Below are positions 42,402 to 50,300 of a stretch of DNA of 64,000 bases, piece by piece. Source of the stretch: MWCR01 sp041665165 (GTDB taxonomy: Bacteria > Patescibacteriota > Patescibacteriia > 2-12-FULL-60-25); NCBI GenBank assembly GCA_041665165.1, contig JBAYJJ010000001.1, positions 17,330-81,329 of the forward strand. The letters run 5' to 3'. The position numbers were made by a program, and so were the translations under genes. How positions within the stretch are numbered: the stretch's first letter is position 1; each line of letters starts with the position of its first letter. The notes under the pieces are model-generated. The model was given only the letters and a program-made list of their open reading frames with translations. It was not told the DNA's origin and did not search any database.

Positions 42402-42930
42402 CCCTCTATGCCAGAATTTGGCTAATTATACACAACCTATAAAATGTCTATTTTATAACAAAAATTGAGTTTTTGGCTCAATCATGCGCATTCTTCTTCC
42501 AATGTCTGTTAGCGCTGGTTGACAATAAGGCAAAATGGTGTTAAATTCGAAACGTCCCTCAAAAGGTACCTGATGAATTCGGGACATGCTCGTTAGGAGA
42601 AGTGTCATGTTGTAACTAGCGCCATTGCAAAATATTTTCCGCCGGATCCACAAGTACAGCTGCGGCTTGGAAAGCGGGTCCAACTCAATGGAATGACATC
42701 TCCCGAAAGGGGGAGGCCATGGACTACATTTTGCTCGATGGACAAAAGATACGGGACGGCAAACGTCCCCGAAAACCGTGGATGAATCTAGTTCGAGCTC
42801 CAGGAAGCCCTCTCGGGGGTTAGCCAGGCTCGCATTGAATATAAGCGCGGAAAAGGCCGTTCACTCGTGCCGACGCGCTCACTCCAATTGGTACACTCGT
42901 TCATTTTTTCAACCTCAGAGTTTGACGAAC
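42402..42930. other. Long intergenic region, possibly transcribed on the plus strand
   Basis: No conserved gene is recognised. A plus-strand promoter, TTGACA (42519-42524) with a 17-nt spacer and TAAATT (42542-42547), would start a transcript near 42554. Downstream are an AGGAGA site before ATG-TTG-TAA (42605-42613), a CTCCC/GGGAG hairpin (42690-42716), a GGGACG/CGTCCC hairpin (about 42750-42766) and a 34-codon ORF with a strong ribosome binding site. This could be a structured RNA, a leader-type sORF or a decayed cassette. Confidence 0.35.
42719..42823 (+). CDS. Possible 34-aa small ORF
   Basis: ATG 42719 follows GGGGGAGG by 2 nt. The predicted peptide begins MDYILLDGQKIRDGKRPRKP and is basic. 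It has no recognised family. It lies downstream of the promoter at 42519-42547, and its ribosome binding site is half of a CTCCC/GGGAG hairpin that could occlude it. It may be chance; evidence is the strong start context only. Confidence 0.2.
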   Translation: MDYILLDGQKIRDGKRPRKPWMNLVRAPGSPLGG

Positions 42931-42956
42931 AAAAATAAATCCCGGCCCTCCGGGAT
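42931..42956 (-). terminator. Rho-independent terminator of the TrmB-like gene
   Basis: Minus strand: ATCCCGG and CCGGGAT arms (42939-42956) with a 4-nt loop, followed by TTATTTTTG. Confidence 0.75.
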
Positions 42957-43000
42957 CTGTCCTCAAGCGCCTACATGCGCACCCTGCGCAACCAGGCGCT

Positions 43001-43774
43001 TTATTTGTTTTCCGATTCAATTGGTTTTGCAATTCTCCAGGCAGATTCAAACATTGCCCTCAATAAATTGTATATTTCTTTGCTTTCAATCAAAAATATG
43101 ATTGGCTTAGCTTTCATTACATCAAGCGTTACTTTGTTTCCGTCAAAAAAAATCACTTCGCCTGTAAAAGGAAACTCGGCATATGGGATTTCGCGCGTGG
43201 GAAAGTTCTTAAAATTGACCCAAGGGAGCTTAGAGCCTTGTTTTATGGCGACTATATTCCTTCCTCTGAGATTATTGTTCAATTCTATTCTTCTTTGTTC
43301 ATCAACCCTGATTGAATACGCTTCGGCCGTTTCATCAATAGCTAAAAAACAAAGCATTTCATCTTTTGTCTGCGCATACATTTCGCGAACTGTCTTGAAC
43401 CCCTCATCACCCTCAAAAAACCTGATGGCTGGCTTTTCCTGAGACGAGGAATTGAAAAGCGCCATGAAATTCGGCATTATGTTGGCCAAGCGATCTTCTT
43501 TTTCCTGAGCCGCGTGCAATTCCGTATCTGCCAAGCGCTTTAATTTGTCTGGTGACTCTGCGACAAATACCGTCTTCCTGCCCTTTTCATAAGTTGACAT
43601 CAATCCCCTCTTTTTCAAGGCTTCTATCATCACATATGTTGTCGCGCGATTCACGCCGGCTTTTTTCGCGATGTCCTGGACGCTAGCCGGGCCAAGCTCC
43701 AACATGGACAAATAAACTTTGGACTCTTTGTCCGAAAGTCCATACTCAGCCAGGATGTCGATTAATTCTTTCAT
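43001..43774 (-). CDS. TrmB-family winged-helix transcriptional regulator
   Basis: A 257-aa protein with an N-terminal TrmB-type winged helix: LAEYGLSDKESKVYLSMLEL, GPASVQDIAKKAGVNRATTY and ALKKRGLMSTYEKGRKTVF. A ligand-binding-like C-terminal region follows with RFFEGDEGFKTVREMYAQT and a phospholipase-D-like segment (EIPYAEFPFTGEVIFFDGNK) seen in many TrmB sensors. TrmB regulators often sense sugars. It starts 9 nt after a GT4 gene and is co-transcribed with it, so it may tune glycan synthesis to sugar supply. Target sites unknown. Confidence 0.82.
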   Translation of the reverse strand: MKELIDILAEYGLSDKESKVYLSMLELGPASVQDIAKKAGVNRATTYVMIEALKKRGLMSTYEKGRKTVFVAESPDKLKRLADTELHAAQEKEDRLANIMPNFMALFNSSSQEKPAIRFFEGDEGFKTVREMYAQTKDEMLCFLAIDETAEAYSIRVDEQRRIELNNNLRGRNIVAIKQGSKLPWVNFKNFPTREIPYAEFPFTGEVIFFDGNKVTLDVMKAKPIIFLIESKEIYNLLRAMFESAWRIAKPIESENK

Positions 43775-43783
43775 ATGTTTAGA

Positions 43784-44914
43784 TTAATTCCATGTTGTTA
43801 AAACAGGCAAAGTTTTTTGGGCCGTATTTTTCCAAGTAAAGATTGCGGCACGACTCAACCCGGCAGTCCGTAATTTCTGGCGCAATTCAGGTTCGCTTAA
43901 AATGCGATTCATGCAATTGGCCATTGGTTCAAGCTGGTCTGGCGGAAAAAACAAACCTGCATCCGGCCCGATTACTTCGGGCAAAGATGCGGCGTTGGAT
44001 GATAATACTGGACAGCCGCAAGCCATGGCTTGCACTGGCGGAATGCCAAAACCCTCATACCAAGATGGATGGATGAGCGCTTCAGCCGCATTGATCAAAG
44101 CCGGCAAATCAACCTCAGGCACATAGCCGAGCTGGATGATATCCTGCTTCACAGGCGATGTCTCAATTTCTTTTTTGATTTCTTCGTATCTGAAACCAGG
44201 GTTACCGATCAAGACCAGTTTGACTGGATCGCCAATGCCGCGCCGCGCTTTGAGCAGATTGAATGCGCGCACCAAGTTCACGATATTTTTTTTGGCTTCC
44301 AAGCGGCCGATGCACAAAAAATAAGGCTTGGGCACTTGGTAGCGCCTGAGCTTATCCTCTATCTCAAACATGTCTGCGATCGGGCGGTACACATCATGGT
44401 CAACTCCATTGTAGGTGATAGCAATGCGAGAAGGATCGATCCCATAGGCCTGGGAGATTTCGCGGCCGGAAAATTCTGAGACTGTGATGATCCTGGCTGC
44501 GCGCTTGGCAATATCCTTAGTGCTCCATTCATGGAAAGCTTTGTCGCGCGGTTTGTACAGCGCTGGAAATTTATGGAAACCAATGTCATGGACAGTGACC
44601 ACGGATTTTTTCGGACACACGCGCGGCAGAACATGGGCTGGCACGAAAAATACTTCAGTCGGCCTGCGCCACAGTTCCCACGAGAGCCTGACCTGGGTCC
44701 AGCCTTTGCCTACTGGCCAGTGCGCGCGCACTTCATACCAAGCCTCAGGCAATTTTTCCAAGCCGTTTTTGAGCATTTCATTGGTATACAAAACCCAAGA
44801 ATTGCCATCCCCTGGTGTAATCTTTTTCAATTCCTGGATCAAGTGCCAAGAATACCATTCCACCCCGGTCTTATTGCTTTTGTTGGCGCGTGAAGCATCA
44901 ATGCCGATTAACAT
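43784..44914 (-). CDS. GT4-family glycosyltransferase (mannosyltransferase-like)
   Basis: A 376-aa GT-B enzyme: LIGIDASRANKSNKTGVEWY, FFVPAHVLPRVCPKKSVVTV, HDIGFHKFP, IITVSEFSGREISQAYGI, IAITYNGVDHDVYRP, FLCIGRLEAKKNIVNLV and HPSWYEGFGIPPVQAMACGC (donor-site E-x7 region with Q in place of the second E). Family members such as WbaZ or MtfB transfer mannose, but specificity cannot be read. A TATAAT box ends 6 nt before the ATG, predicting a leaderless mRNA. Confidence 0.86.
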   Translation of the reverse strand: MLIGIDASRANKSNKTGVEWYSWHLIQELKKITPGDGNSWVLYTNEMLKNGLEKLPEAWYEVRAHWPVGKGWTQVRLSWELWRRPTEVFFVPAHVLPRVCPKKSVVTVHDIGFHKFPALYKPRDKAFHEWSTKDIAKRAARIITVSEFSGREISQAYGIDPSRIAITYNGVDHDVYRPIADMFEIEDKLRRYQVPKPYFLCIGRLEAKKNIVNLVRAFNLLKARRGIGDPVKLVLIGNPGFRYEEIKKEIETSPVKQDIIQLGYVPEVDLPALINAAEALIHPSWYEGFGIPPVQAMACGCPVLSSNAASLPEVIGPDAGLFFPPDQLEPMANCMNRILSEPELRQKLRTAGLSRAAIFTWKNTAQKTLPVLTTWN

Positions 44915-44920
44915 GTCAAC

Positions 44921-44926
44921 ATTATA
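44921..44926 (-). promoter_or_regulatory. Extended -10 element, leaderless type
   Basis: TGT followed by a perfect TATAAT on the minus strand, ending 6 nt before ATG 44914. Transcription would begin at the start codon. There is no -35 match. Confidence 0.6.
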
Positions 44927-44963
44927 ACATACCCCCTCTATCCGTCCCTCTATTTACTATACT

Positions 44964-45062
44964 GCGGGACTGCCTTTCCCCCCGCCGCAGGGGAAAGGCT
45001 GGTTAACCAGAGGCGGCTAGTTGGTTCCCCTCCTCAACTGAGGAGCGGGCTAGGGGTGGTCG
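44964..45062. repeat. Multi-palindrome repeat element D
   Basis: Contains CCTTTCCCC/GGGGAAAGG arms, GGTTAACC, AGGCGGCTAGTTGGTTCCCC and CTCCTCAACTGAGGAG. The CTAGTTGGTTCCCC module is shared with the ends of the GIY-YIG element (39703-40322) and with 45980-46126. Confidence 0.65.
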
Positions 45063-45066
45063 ATAC

Positions 45067-45092
45067 TAAAAAAGCTCATCAACTGATGAGCT
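45067..45092 (-). terminator. Rho-independent terminator of the 45098-45895 gene
   Basis: Minus strand: AGCTCATCA and TGATGAGCT, perfect 9-bp arms with a 2-nt loop, followed by TTTTTTAG. Confidence 0.88.
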
Positions 45093-45097
45093 CGAGA

Positions 45098-45895
45098 CTA
45101 GGATTTGACCGTGATGTAGCCGTGCGGCTTGAGCCAGCGTTCGGTCACGATTGCGTGATTGATGAGGCCGATGATGCCGCCGGCCAGCGCGCCAATGATG
45201 GCATGGTGTGCCATGTAACCAATGGCCGTGCCAAGCATGGCATCCACTCCGCAGATCAAACGCTTCTCCGAATGGATGCGGATGAACATCTGCCAGGCAA
45301 AGCGTTTGCAGAAACGGGCGAGCCCACCCACGGCCCAGGCTATGCTCATGCAAATAGCAATGGCTGCGCCAGGCAATTTGCGAGCAAACCAGACCAGTGC
45401 GCGCGGAATGTGCCAAAAAACCACGACCGGAGGGAAAGTGGCAATTGCGATTTTCCGTACCTTGGGCCAATCATCTTTCATGTCCTCATGGACTGTGCTC
45501 ACAAACAACATCACTGTGAAGATGCACGCGGAAATGGAGAAGGGCAAGATGATGAGGACCTTGAATAAGGGCGACGTATATGAAAGGGGCAGTGACTTGA
45601 AAATCATTTCAGATGCACACAGGATGGACACCCAAAACATAAAGTTCCAAGTCAAGACGCCCAGCCCAAATGATATCGCGAAGCCAGGTCTTGGCAGACG
45701 GGCTTTTATTGCTGCGCGGAAAGCGTGCGGCACAGCTTGGACCACAGCCTTCCACTCGTATGAGAGATAGCCGACGATTCCGCCGACCAGCAAACCCACC
45801 CACCAGAACCAGTGGCTGAGCTGGAGCGCGACAAGCGACCCGATCCCGGCGCCGAATGCACAAGCCAAAAACACCTTCCAAGACTCTTTCTGCAT
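45098..45895 (-). CDS. Hypothetical multi-pass membrane protein (cassette gene)
   Basis: A 265-aa protein with about six hydrophobic segments: two N-terminal helices (VFLACAFGAGIGSLVALQLS; WWVGLLVGGIVGYLSYEW), a middle group (FGLGVLTWNFMFWVSILCAS; FKVLIILPFSISACIFTVML) and C-terminal helices including glycine-rich GALAGGIIGLINHA. I do not recognise the family. The start has a good AGGAGG site 6-7 nt upstream. The gene has its own promoter (45933-45962) and terminator, higher GC than its neighbours, and lies between repeat D and the 45980-46126 repeat: the same cassette organisation as at 21.9 and 47.4 kb. Confidence 0.72.
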   Translation of the reverse strand: MQKESWKVFLACAFGAGIGSLVALQLSHWFWWVGLLVGGIVGYLSYEWKAVVQAVPHAFRAAIKARLPRPGFAISFGLGVLTWNFMFWVSILCASEMIFKSLPLSYTSPLFKVLIILPFSISACIFTVMLFVSTVHEDMKDDWPKVRKIAIATFPPVVVFWHIPRALVWFARKLPGAAIAICMSIAWAVGGLARFCKRFAWQMFIRIHSEKRLICGVDAMLGTAIGYMAHHAIIGALAGGIIGLINHAIVTERWLKPHGYITVKS

Positions 45896-45932
45896 GGCGA
45901 TCCTCCTTGAGTTGTAGGTACGAAATCAGGAG

Positions 45933-45962
45933 TATTTAGACTGAAAACAGAAGGGAAGTCAA
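45933..45962 (-). promoter_or_regulatory. Promoter of the membrane-protein cassette gene
   Basis: Minus strand: TTGACT (45957-45962), 18-nt spacer, TAAATA (45933-45938). Confidence 0.55.
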
Positions 45963-45979
45963 GTCTGAAACCTGTCCCC

Positions 45980-46126
45980 ACCACAGGCTGCTAGCTAGTT
46001 CCACTCCTTTTGTCATCTCGACTGCAGCGGAGCGAAATGGAGAGATCTCGGAAACAGAAGTTACCTGGCCACGTTAGATTCGGAGATTTCTCGATTACGT
46101 CTGACTTCACTCGAAAAGACAGGAAT
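45980..46126. repeat. Gene-less relative of the GIY-YIG element
   Basis: Starts ACCACAGGCTGCTAG, like the end of the GIY-YIG element, followed by CCTTTTGTCATCTCGACTG and the core of the 40125-40228 repeat in inverse orientation (GAGATCTCGGAAAC, GAAGTTACC, CGTTAGATTCGGAGATTTC), ending TCACTCGAAAAGACAGG. It has no coding sequence, so it resembles a non-autonomous derivative. It ends 8 nt from the mreB stop. Confidence 0.7.
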
Positions 46127-46134
46127 GAGGGGCT

Positions 46135-47142
46135 CTATGAATTTCCAAGTATGCTTCTCTTGTAGGACTCGAGGTTCTCAAGCGCAATGCCTGTGCCTTT
46201 GGCCACGCAATATTGGGGCTCATCAGCTACGAAGGCTGGGATGCCTGTGGCCTCGGAAACAATGCGATCAAGATTCCTAAGTTGAGCTGAGCCACCAGAG
46301 AGCACCACGCCCTTTTCCATGACATCAGCCGAAAGCTCTGGCGGCGTGTTGCGCAAAACTTCTTTCATGGTATCGATAATGCCTTGGAGCTCATGCTGGA
46401 TGGCGTCTGTAATATCATCGGAATTGATGCCGACTGTGCGCGGCAAACCAGTGATCATGTCGCGGCCCTTCACATCCATTTCCAGTTTGTTCTCCAAATA
46501 CAAGGCTGAGCCGATGCGGATCTTGGCATCTTCAGATGTGCGTTCGCCAATGGCCAAACCATACTTGCGGCGCACATGCTCTTGGATGGCCAAGTCCATT
46601 TTATTGCCTCCAATCCTGACTGAGGCTGAAGAGACAATGCCGCCCAAAGAAATCACAGCGATTTCTGATGTGCCGCCGCCAATATCTGTAATCATGTGGC
46701 CGGACGGTGATCCGATCGGTATATCAGCGCCAATAGCTGCGACGATTGGTTCTTTGATGATATAGGCTGCGCGCGCTCCAGCCGCGATGGTCGCGTCAAT
46801 GACAGCGCGGCGTTCAGTTGATGTGATGCCGCCTGGCACTGCGACCATGACCTCGGGGCGGAAAAACCTGACACTGCCCAAAGCCTTGTTAAGAAAATAC
46901 CGAAGCATGGCCTCGGTGGTGTGATAGTCGGCGATTACTCCGTCTTTGAGCGGGCGGCGTGCGACAATAGTGTCTGGCGTGCGCCCAAGCATGTCTTTTG
47001 CTTCCTTGCCCACGGCCAGCACGCGCTTGTCAGCCAAAGATATGGCAACAACCGAGGGCTCGTTCATCACAATGCCCTTTTTCGGGATATAGACCAAAAC
47101 GGTCGTTGTCCCCAGGTCAATCGCCACCTTTTTGCCAAACAT
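46135..47142 (-). CDS. mreB: Rod-shape-determining actin-like protein MreB
   Basis: A 335-aa bacterial actin homologue of standard length that polymerises under the membrane and guides cell-wall synthesis. Signatures: AIDLGTTTVLVYIPKKGIV (phosphate 1), EPSVVAI, DGVIADYHTTEAMLRYF, PGGITSTERRAVIDA, IGSPSGHMITDIGGGTSEIA (phosphate 2), SVRIGGNKMDLAI and GVVLSGGSAQLRNLD (adenosine site). It appears monocistronic; no mreC/mreD follows on its 3' side, where the repeat 45980-46126 lies. Upstream is repeat copy B. Its presence implies a rod or elongated cell at some stage. Confidence 0.95.
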   Translation of the reverse strand: MFGKKVAIDLGTTTVLVYIPKKGIVMNEPSVVAISLADKRVLAVGKEAKDMLGRTPDTIVARRPLKDGVIADYHTTEAMLRYFLNKALGSVRFFRPEVMVAVPGGITSTERRAVIDATIAAGARAAYIIKEPIVAAIGADIPIGSPSGHMITDIGGGTSEIAVISLGGIVSSASVRIGGNKMDLAIQEHVRRKYGLAIGERTSEDAKIRIGSALYLENKLEMDVKGRDMITGLPRTVGINSDDITDAIQHELQGIIDTMKEVLRNTPPELSADVMEKGVVLSGGSAQLRNLDRIVSEATGIPAFVADEPQYCVAKGTGIALENLESYKRSILGNS

Positions 47143-47196
47143 AACGGCCTCATCTCACCATCTAAACAACCGCCTGGCAAGACGCTTTATTAACAC

Positions 47197-47308
47197 AGAA
47201 AACCCTTGGCCCCTTTCTCAAGGGGCTGTGACCCTGCATGTTAAAACTTTATTGATTAGCCAGTACGTAAAAATCTCCTTGTGAAAGGAGAAGCGAAGAG
47301 GTTTTCCG
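47197..47308. repeat. Palindromic repeat element, copy B
   Basis: Ends GAAAACC and GGTTTTCC are inverted. Inside are CCCCTTTCTCAAGGGG and CTCCTTGTGAAAGGAG hairpins and AAGCGAAGAGG. Same orientation as copy C (48107-48193), so the two flank the 47390-47974 gene as direct repeats. Confidence 0.8.
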
Positions 47309-47338
47309 AGTCTTGCGTATTAAAATAACCCCGCAGTT

Positions 47339-47373
47339 GACGCAAATCCAAGTTTCGGATTTTTGCATCAAAC
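47339..47373 (-). terminator. Stem-loop downstream of the 47390-47974 gene
   Basis: Minus strand: TTGATGCA and TGCGTCAA-type arms extended by AAATCC/GGATTT form a long imperfect hairpin ending about 17 nt after the stop; the T-rich stretch follows only after a short gap. Confidence 0.5.
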
Positions 47374-47389
47374 GGGGGTGAGAGAATGC

Positions 47390-47974
47390 CTAGGCCGCGA
47401 GCTCTTCCTCTTTGCGGACACAGAGGAACCGGTCGTTGCCATGCCAGTCACTGTCGAACCAAACCAGGCGGAGGCGCTGGCCAGCGCCATCGCTCCACAG
47501 ACACGCGACATTGCGGTGACCGTCAACGTCCGTCTCGGAGCCGAGAGCGACCATCGGAAACTTTATCTTTTCCTCGGGGTACTTGGCATCAAGTGCGAGA
47601 AGCTCCTCGGGCAGTGCGGACCGGAGACCGCGCTTATCAATCTCAGCCAGCACTTCCTCATAGGATGCGTTACGATTCATGCAGACGTACTCGAACTCAA
47701 CTTCGCGCGTCTCTCGGATGACATTCTCACAGGCCTTGATAGGTTTGAAAGCGATGCCGTCATAGGCCTGGTTGACGTAGTCCGGGAACCGGCGCTTCAG
47801 CTCGTCCATAGCCGGAATGGCGTAGACGACCAAGGCGACGAACTTTTCGGGTTGCCCTACATCCTCCAGCGCAATCCTCTTGGTTCGGCTGAGTACAGCA
47901 TCTACTGCTGTCTCACCGCCGATCATATTGAAAACTGCTTCTACCTGACCAAGCGTATACTTTCCATACTTCAT
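47390..47974 (-). CDS. Hypothetical soluble protein (cassette gene)
   Basis: A 194-aa protein of unknown family. It begins KYGKYTLGQVEAVFNMIGGE, contains an SRTKRIALEDVGQPEKFVAL stretch and ends in RFLCVRKEEELAA. The TLGQVEAVFNMIGGETAV opening resembles a short helical pair. AAGGAG precedes ATG 47974 by about 7 nt, with a GGGCT/AGCCC hairpin just upstream. Its own promoter is nearly consensus. GC and codon use differ from mreB and the DUF4012 gene on either side, and the gene is flanked by direct copies of a ~90-110-bp palindromic repeat. No function is proposed. Confidence 0.7.
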   Translation of the reverse strand: MKYGKYTLGQVEAVFNMIGGETAVDAVLSRTKRIALEDVGQPEKFVALVVYAIPAMDELKRRFPDYVNQAYDGIAFKPIKACENVIRETREVEFEYVCMNRNASYEEVLAEIDKRGLRSALPEELLALDAKYPEEKIKFPMVALGSETDVDGHRNVACLWSDGAGQRLRLVWFDSDWHGNDRFLCVRKEEELAA

Positions 47975-48062
47975 GGCGCGCTCCTTTTGGGCTGAAAGCC
48001 CATCCGGTCTTTACCCTTGCCCGGGGTCCAGGGCTCTCGACATAGGTGTAAAGAGCAGTGTT

Positions 48063-48091
48063 TGTATAGCAAAAAAAGGACGGGGTGTCAA
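48063..48091 (-). promoter_or_regulatory. Promoter of the 47390-47974 cassette gene
   Basis: Minus strand: TTGACA (48086-48091), 17-nt spacer ending TGC, TATACA (48063-48068). The leader is about 80 nt. Confidence 0.75.
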
Positions 48092-48106
48092 GTGTAGCTA
48101 TACCCC

Positions 48107-48193
48107 CGAAAACCCCGCAAGCCCCTTTCTCAAGGGGCAGCTTACTTGTACGTTAAAGTCTCCTTGAGAAAGGAGAAGCGAAGAGGTTTTCCG
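48107..48193. repeat. Palindromic repeat element, copy C
   Basis: Ends GAAAACC and GGTTTTCC, internal CCCCTTTCTCAAGGGG and CTCCTTGAGAAAGGAG hairpins. Direct repeat of copy B about 0.9 kb away; the reverse complement of its right part matches copy A at 21844-21921. Confidence 0.8.
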
Positions 48194-48197
48194 TTTT

Positions 48198-50300
48198 CTA
48201 GTACTGCACTTCAAACATTCTGTCTTCCAGCGTATCAATTCTATATTCGTAGGCGTTATCTCCCCACTTGGCTTCTGCTTCGGCTGGGTCTGCTTTTTTG
48301 ACTGTTGTCGGTAAAATTATTTTGACATCAATCTGAGTGTTGTCTGCGCCCGGTTGCTTGGGCCAATCAAGACGATAGTCGCCGCTCGTAACGTCCAGCG
48401 GCGGAAGTTGATAGGTAAAAGATAATTGACCGCTTTTGCCTGGTTCTATGGCCCAAAAAGCACCGTAGACTGTTTTGCCCAGCTCTTTCATGACATCTAC
48501 TTTGCCTGCGACGAAGTTGCCGCCCGTGTTATGCAAATCATCGGCCATGGCGCCTTTGGCTGAAACAAAGGTGCTGCCATCAGGTACATAAATGCGTGTG
48601 TAACTGCGATAGCGCGTATATCTCCAAGTGGATTGCTTGTTTGTATTCTTATAATTGAATGTGACGGTCGCTACTGGCTTTTGCGGATCGCGCGCATCCA
48701 AAACATATGAGACTGACTTTTGCATTACGCCATCAGTCTTAAGCGCCGCGAGATTCGCATCCACCACCCACAAGAAATCACCAAGCGTTGGCTTAGCGCG
48801 CCCGCTCCAGCCATATTGATCCAGTTTTTTCTCAACATCCGCATTGCGCGAGTAGATGAGAATCTGCTTGCGGTTCAATGACGTGGTCACAAGATCCAAT
48901 AGCTCTGGCCAGCGCGACTTGGGCATATTTTGGATTTTGGCCATTATGGCCTGACCCACTTCGCCCATAAGCACCTTCCTATCTTCGACTGAAATGCCTT
49001 GCTTGCCAAAACCGATTTCTACCTGATACTGCAAAGTATCAAAAAAGTTCTGGTCATTATATTCCTGGCCGCGGACATTTACCGGCCCGGTTATCTTGAG
49101 TAGGGCTTCAAAAAACGCCGGCTCAAAAGCAACATAAACCGTTGGCTCAGAAATCTTGTTTCCAGCCAAGATGTTTTCTCTGGTATAAAAATCCAATACT
49201 TTATCGGCTGAAGTCGGGAAATCCGGCGACCAATTCGCATCGCGCATAAACCAAACTTTTGCCTTGAGATAATCCTGCAAAGGTTTCGGCGGAATTTCTT
49301 TCCAAGTTTGCGCTACTGGATTATCAACTTGATACACATCTGAAAAAACCATGTTCGTCATGTCCCCGCCTGTAACCTTGGCCGTGAACAAACTTCCGAT
49401 AAAACCGCCCGAAGGGCGAATCTCGTCCGCATTCTGCAAAGCCACAAGATAATCTTGAGCATCTGGATAGCCAGCCAAAGGCACCATGACGTCGATCAAA
49501 GGAACGGCCTGGGTCAATGATTTTTGCATCACTGGCAAAGCATCAGCCAGTGGTTTCAAAGCTTGCTTGATGGGACCGGCGATCTGATTTTGCGGCAAAG
49601 CATTCCACAACCTGTAGGCCAAATCCATTTTGTCCCTGGCAAGCCTGATGTCTGGCAATGAATTGTATAAAACCCGAAGCAAGCTTAGTTTATTTTCCGG
49701 AGTCAGATCTTTCAGCCTGTCGCTGGGCGAAATCGGCACGCCGAGGCTATTGACTGCCTGCTGGCCAGTTGAAGCTGCATCAAAAATCGCTGAAGCGACC
49801 TTAAGCAAATCCTCCATGCCTTCCATTGAATCCGCACTCACGACCGAGGCATCCTGCAGAATGCGCAACTGCGACCCTATATATGGGACATCTCTCCAAA
49901 AGCCCATGCCATTCAAAGCGACCTCCATGTTATTGAGTTCAAGTTTTGCCTTGGCCGAATACGCTTGGGCAGTGGCCATGTCCCCGGCCAGCAAAGCTGT
50001 CTGCATGTTAGAAAGCGCGACTCGGGCATTGTTGGCTGCCAAGCCAGCTTTAGCCAAAGCTATTCCCGGAGGCACGGTTGCAATCCCCAGCGCTATCACT
50101 AAAAACGCGACCACTATCCAAAAAAGCTTACGCTTCTTCCGCGGATTCGTAGCTCGTAGCTCGTAGCTCGTAGCTCGGTCTTTGTTTGTCGGCTGTGGTC
50201 TGTCGTCTGTGGTCTTAGTGTCGCGAAAAGCGTCCGCTTTGTGTGGCGGTTCGAGCTCGGGCACTCCCGGGCAAGTTAAAAAATTTGGATGCTCTTTCAT
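48198..50300 (-). CDS. DUF4012 domain membrane-anchored protein
   Basis: A 700-aa protein: short cytoplasmic N-terminus, one transmembrane helix near 55-80 (LFWIVVAFLVIALGIATVPP), then a large extracytoplasmic region with the DUF4012 hallmarks LVALQNADEIRPSGGFIGSL, NWSPDFPTSADKVLDFY and WVVDANLAALKTDGVM, and a C-terminal beta-rich domain (GKSGQLSFTYQLPP). Function of DUF4012 is unknown; members often sit in envelope-glycan operons. ATG 50300 overlaps the stop of the upstream GT2 gene by one base. The Arg/Thr-rich stretch before the membrane helix is encoded by period-7 arrays (50148-50215). Confidence 0.85.
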   Translation of the reverse strand: MKEHPNFLTCPGVPELEPPHKADAFRDTKTTDDRPQPTNKDRATSYELRATNPRKKRKLFWIVVAFLVIALGIATVPPGIALAKAGLAANNARVALSNMQTALLAGDMATAQAYSAKAKLELNNMEVALNGMGFWRDVPYIGSQLRILQDASVVSADSMEGMEDLLKVASAIFDAASTGQQAVNSLGVPISPSDRLKDLTPENKLSLLRVLYNSLPDIRLARDKMDLAYRLWNALPQNQIAGPIKQALKPLADALPVMQKSLTQAVPLIDVMVPLAGYPDAQDYLVALQNADEIRPSGGFIGSLFTAKVTGGDMTNMVFSDVYQVDNPVAQTWKEIPPKPLQDYLKAKVWFMRDANWSPDFPTSADKVLDFYTRENILAGNKISEPTVYVAFEPAFFEALLKITGPVNVRGQEYNDQNFFDTLQYQVEIGFGKQGISVEDRKVLMGEVGQAIMAKIQNMPKSRWPELLDLVTTSLNRKQILIYSRNADVEKKLDQYGWSGRAKPTLGDFLWVVDANLAALKTDGVMQKSVSYVLDARDPQKPVATVTFNYKNTNKQSTWRYTRYRSYTRIYVPDGSTFVSAKGAMADDLHNTGGNFVAGKVDVMKELGKTVYGAFWAIEPGKSGQLSFTYQLPPLDVTSGDYRLDWPKQPGADNTQIDVKIILPTTVKKADPAEAEAKWGDNAYEYRIDTLEDRMFEVQY
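50148..50215. repeat. Two adjacent period-7 arrays in the DUF4012 gene
   Basis: Four exact CGTAGCT heptamers (50148-50175) and, after a short gap, GTCGGCT, GTGGTCT, GTCGTCT, GTGGTCT. Both are read in frame within the cytoplasmic N-terminus. Confidence 0.88.

Noticed and set aside
42453..42683. A 76-aa minus-strand ORF
   Set aside because: No ribosome binding site or promoter on that strand, no family motif, and it overlaps the plus-strand promoter.
42600..42930. tmRNA, RNase P RNA or SRP RNA in the long gap
   Set aside because: None of the conserved core motifs of these RNAs could be found on either strand.
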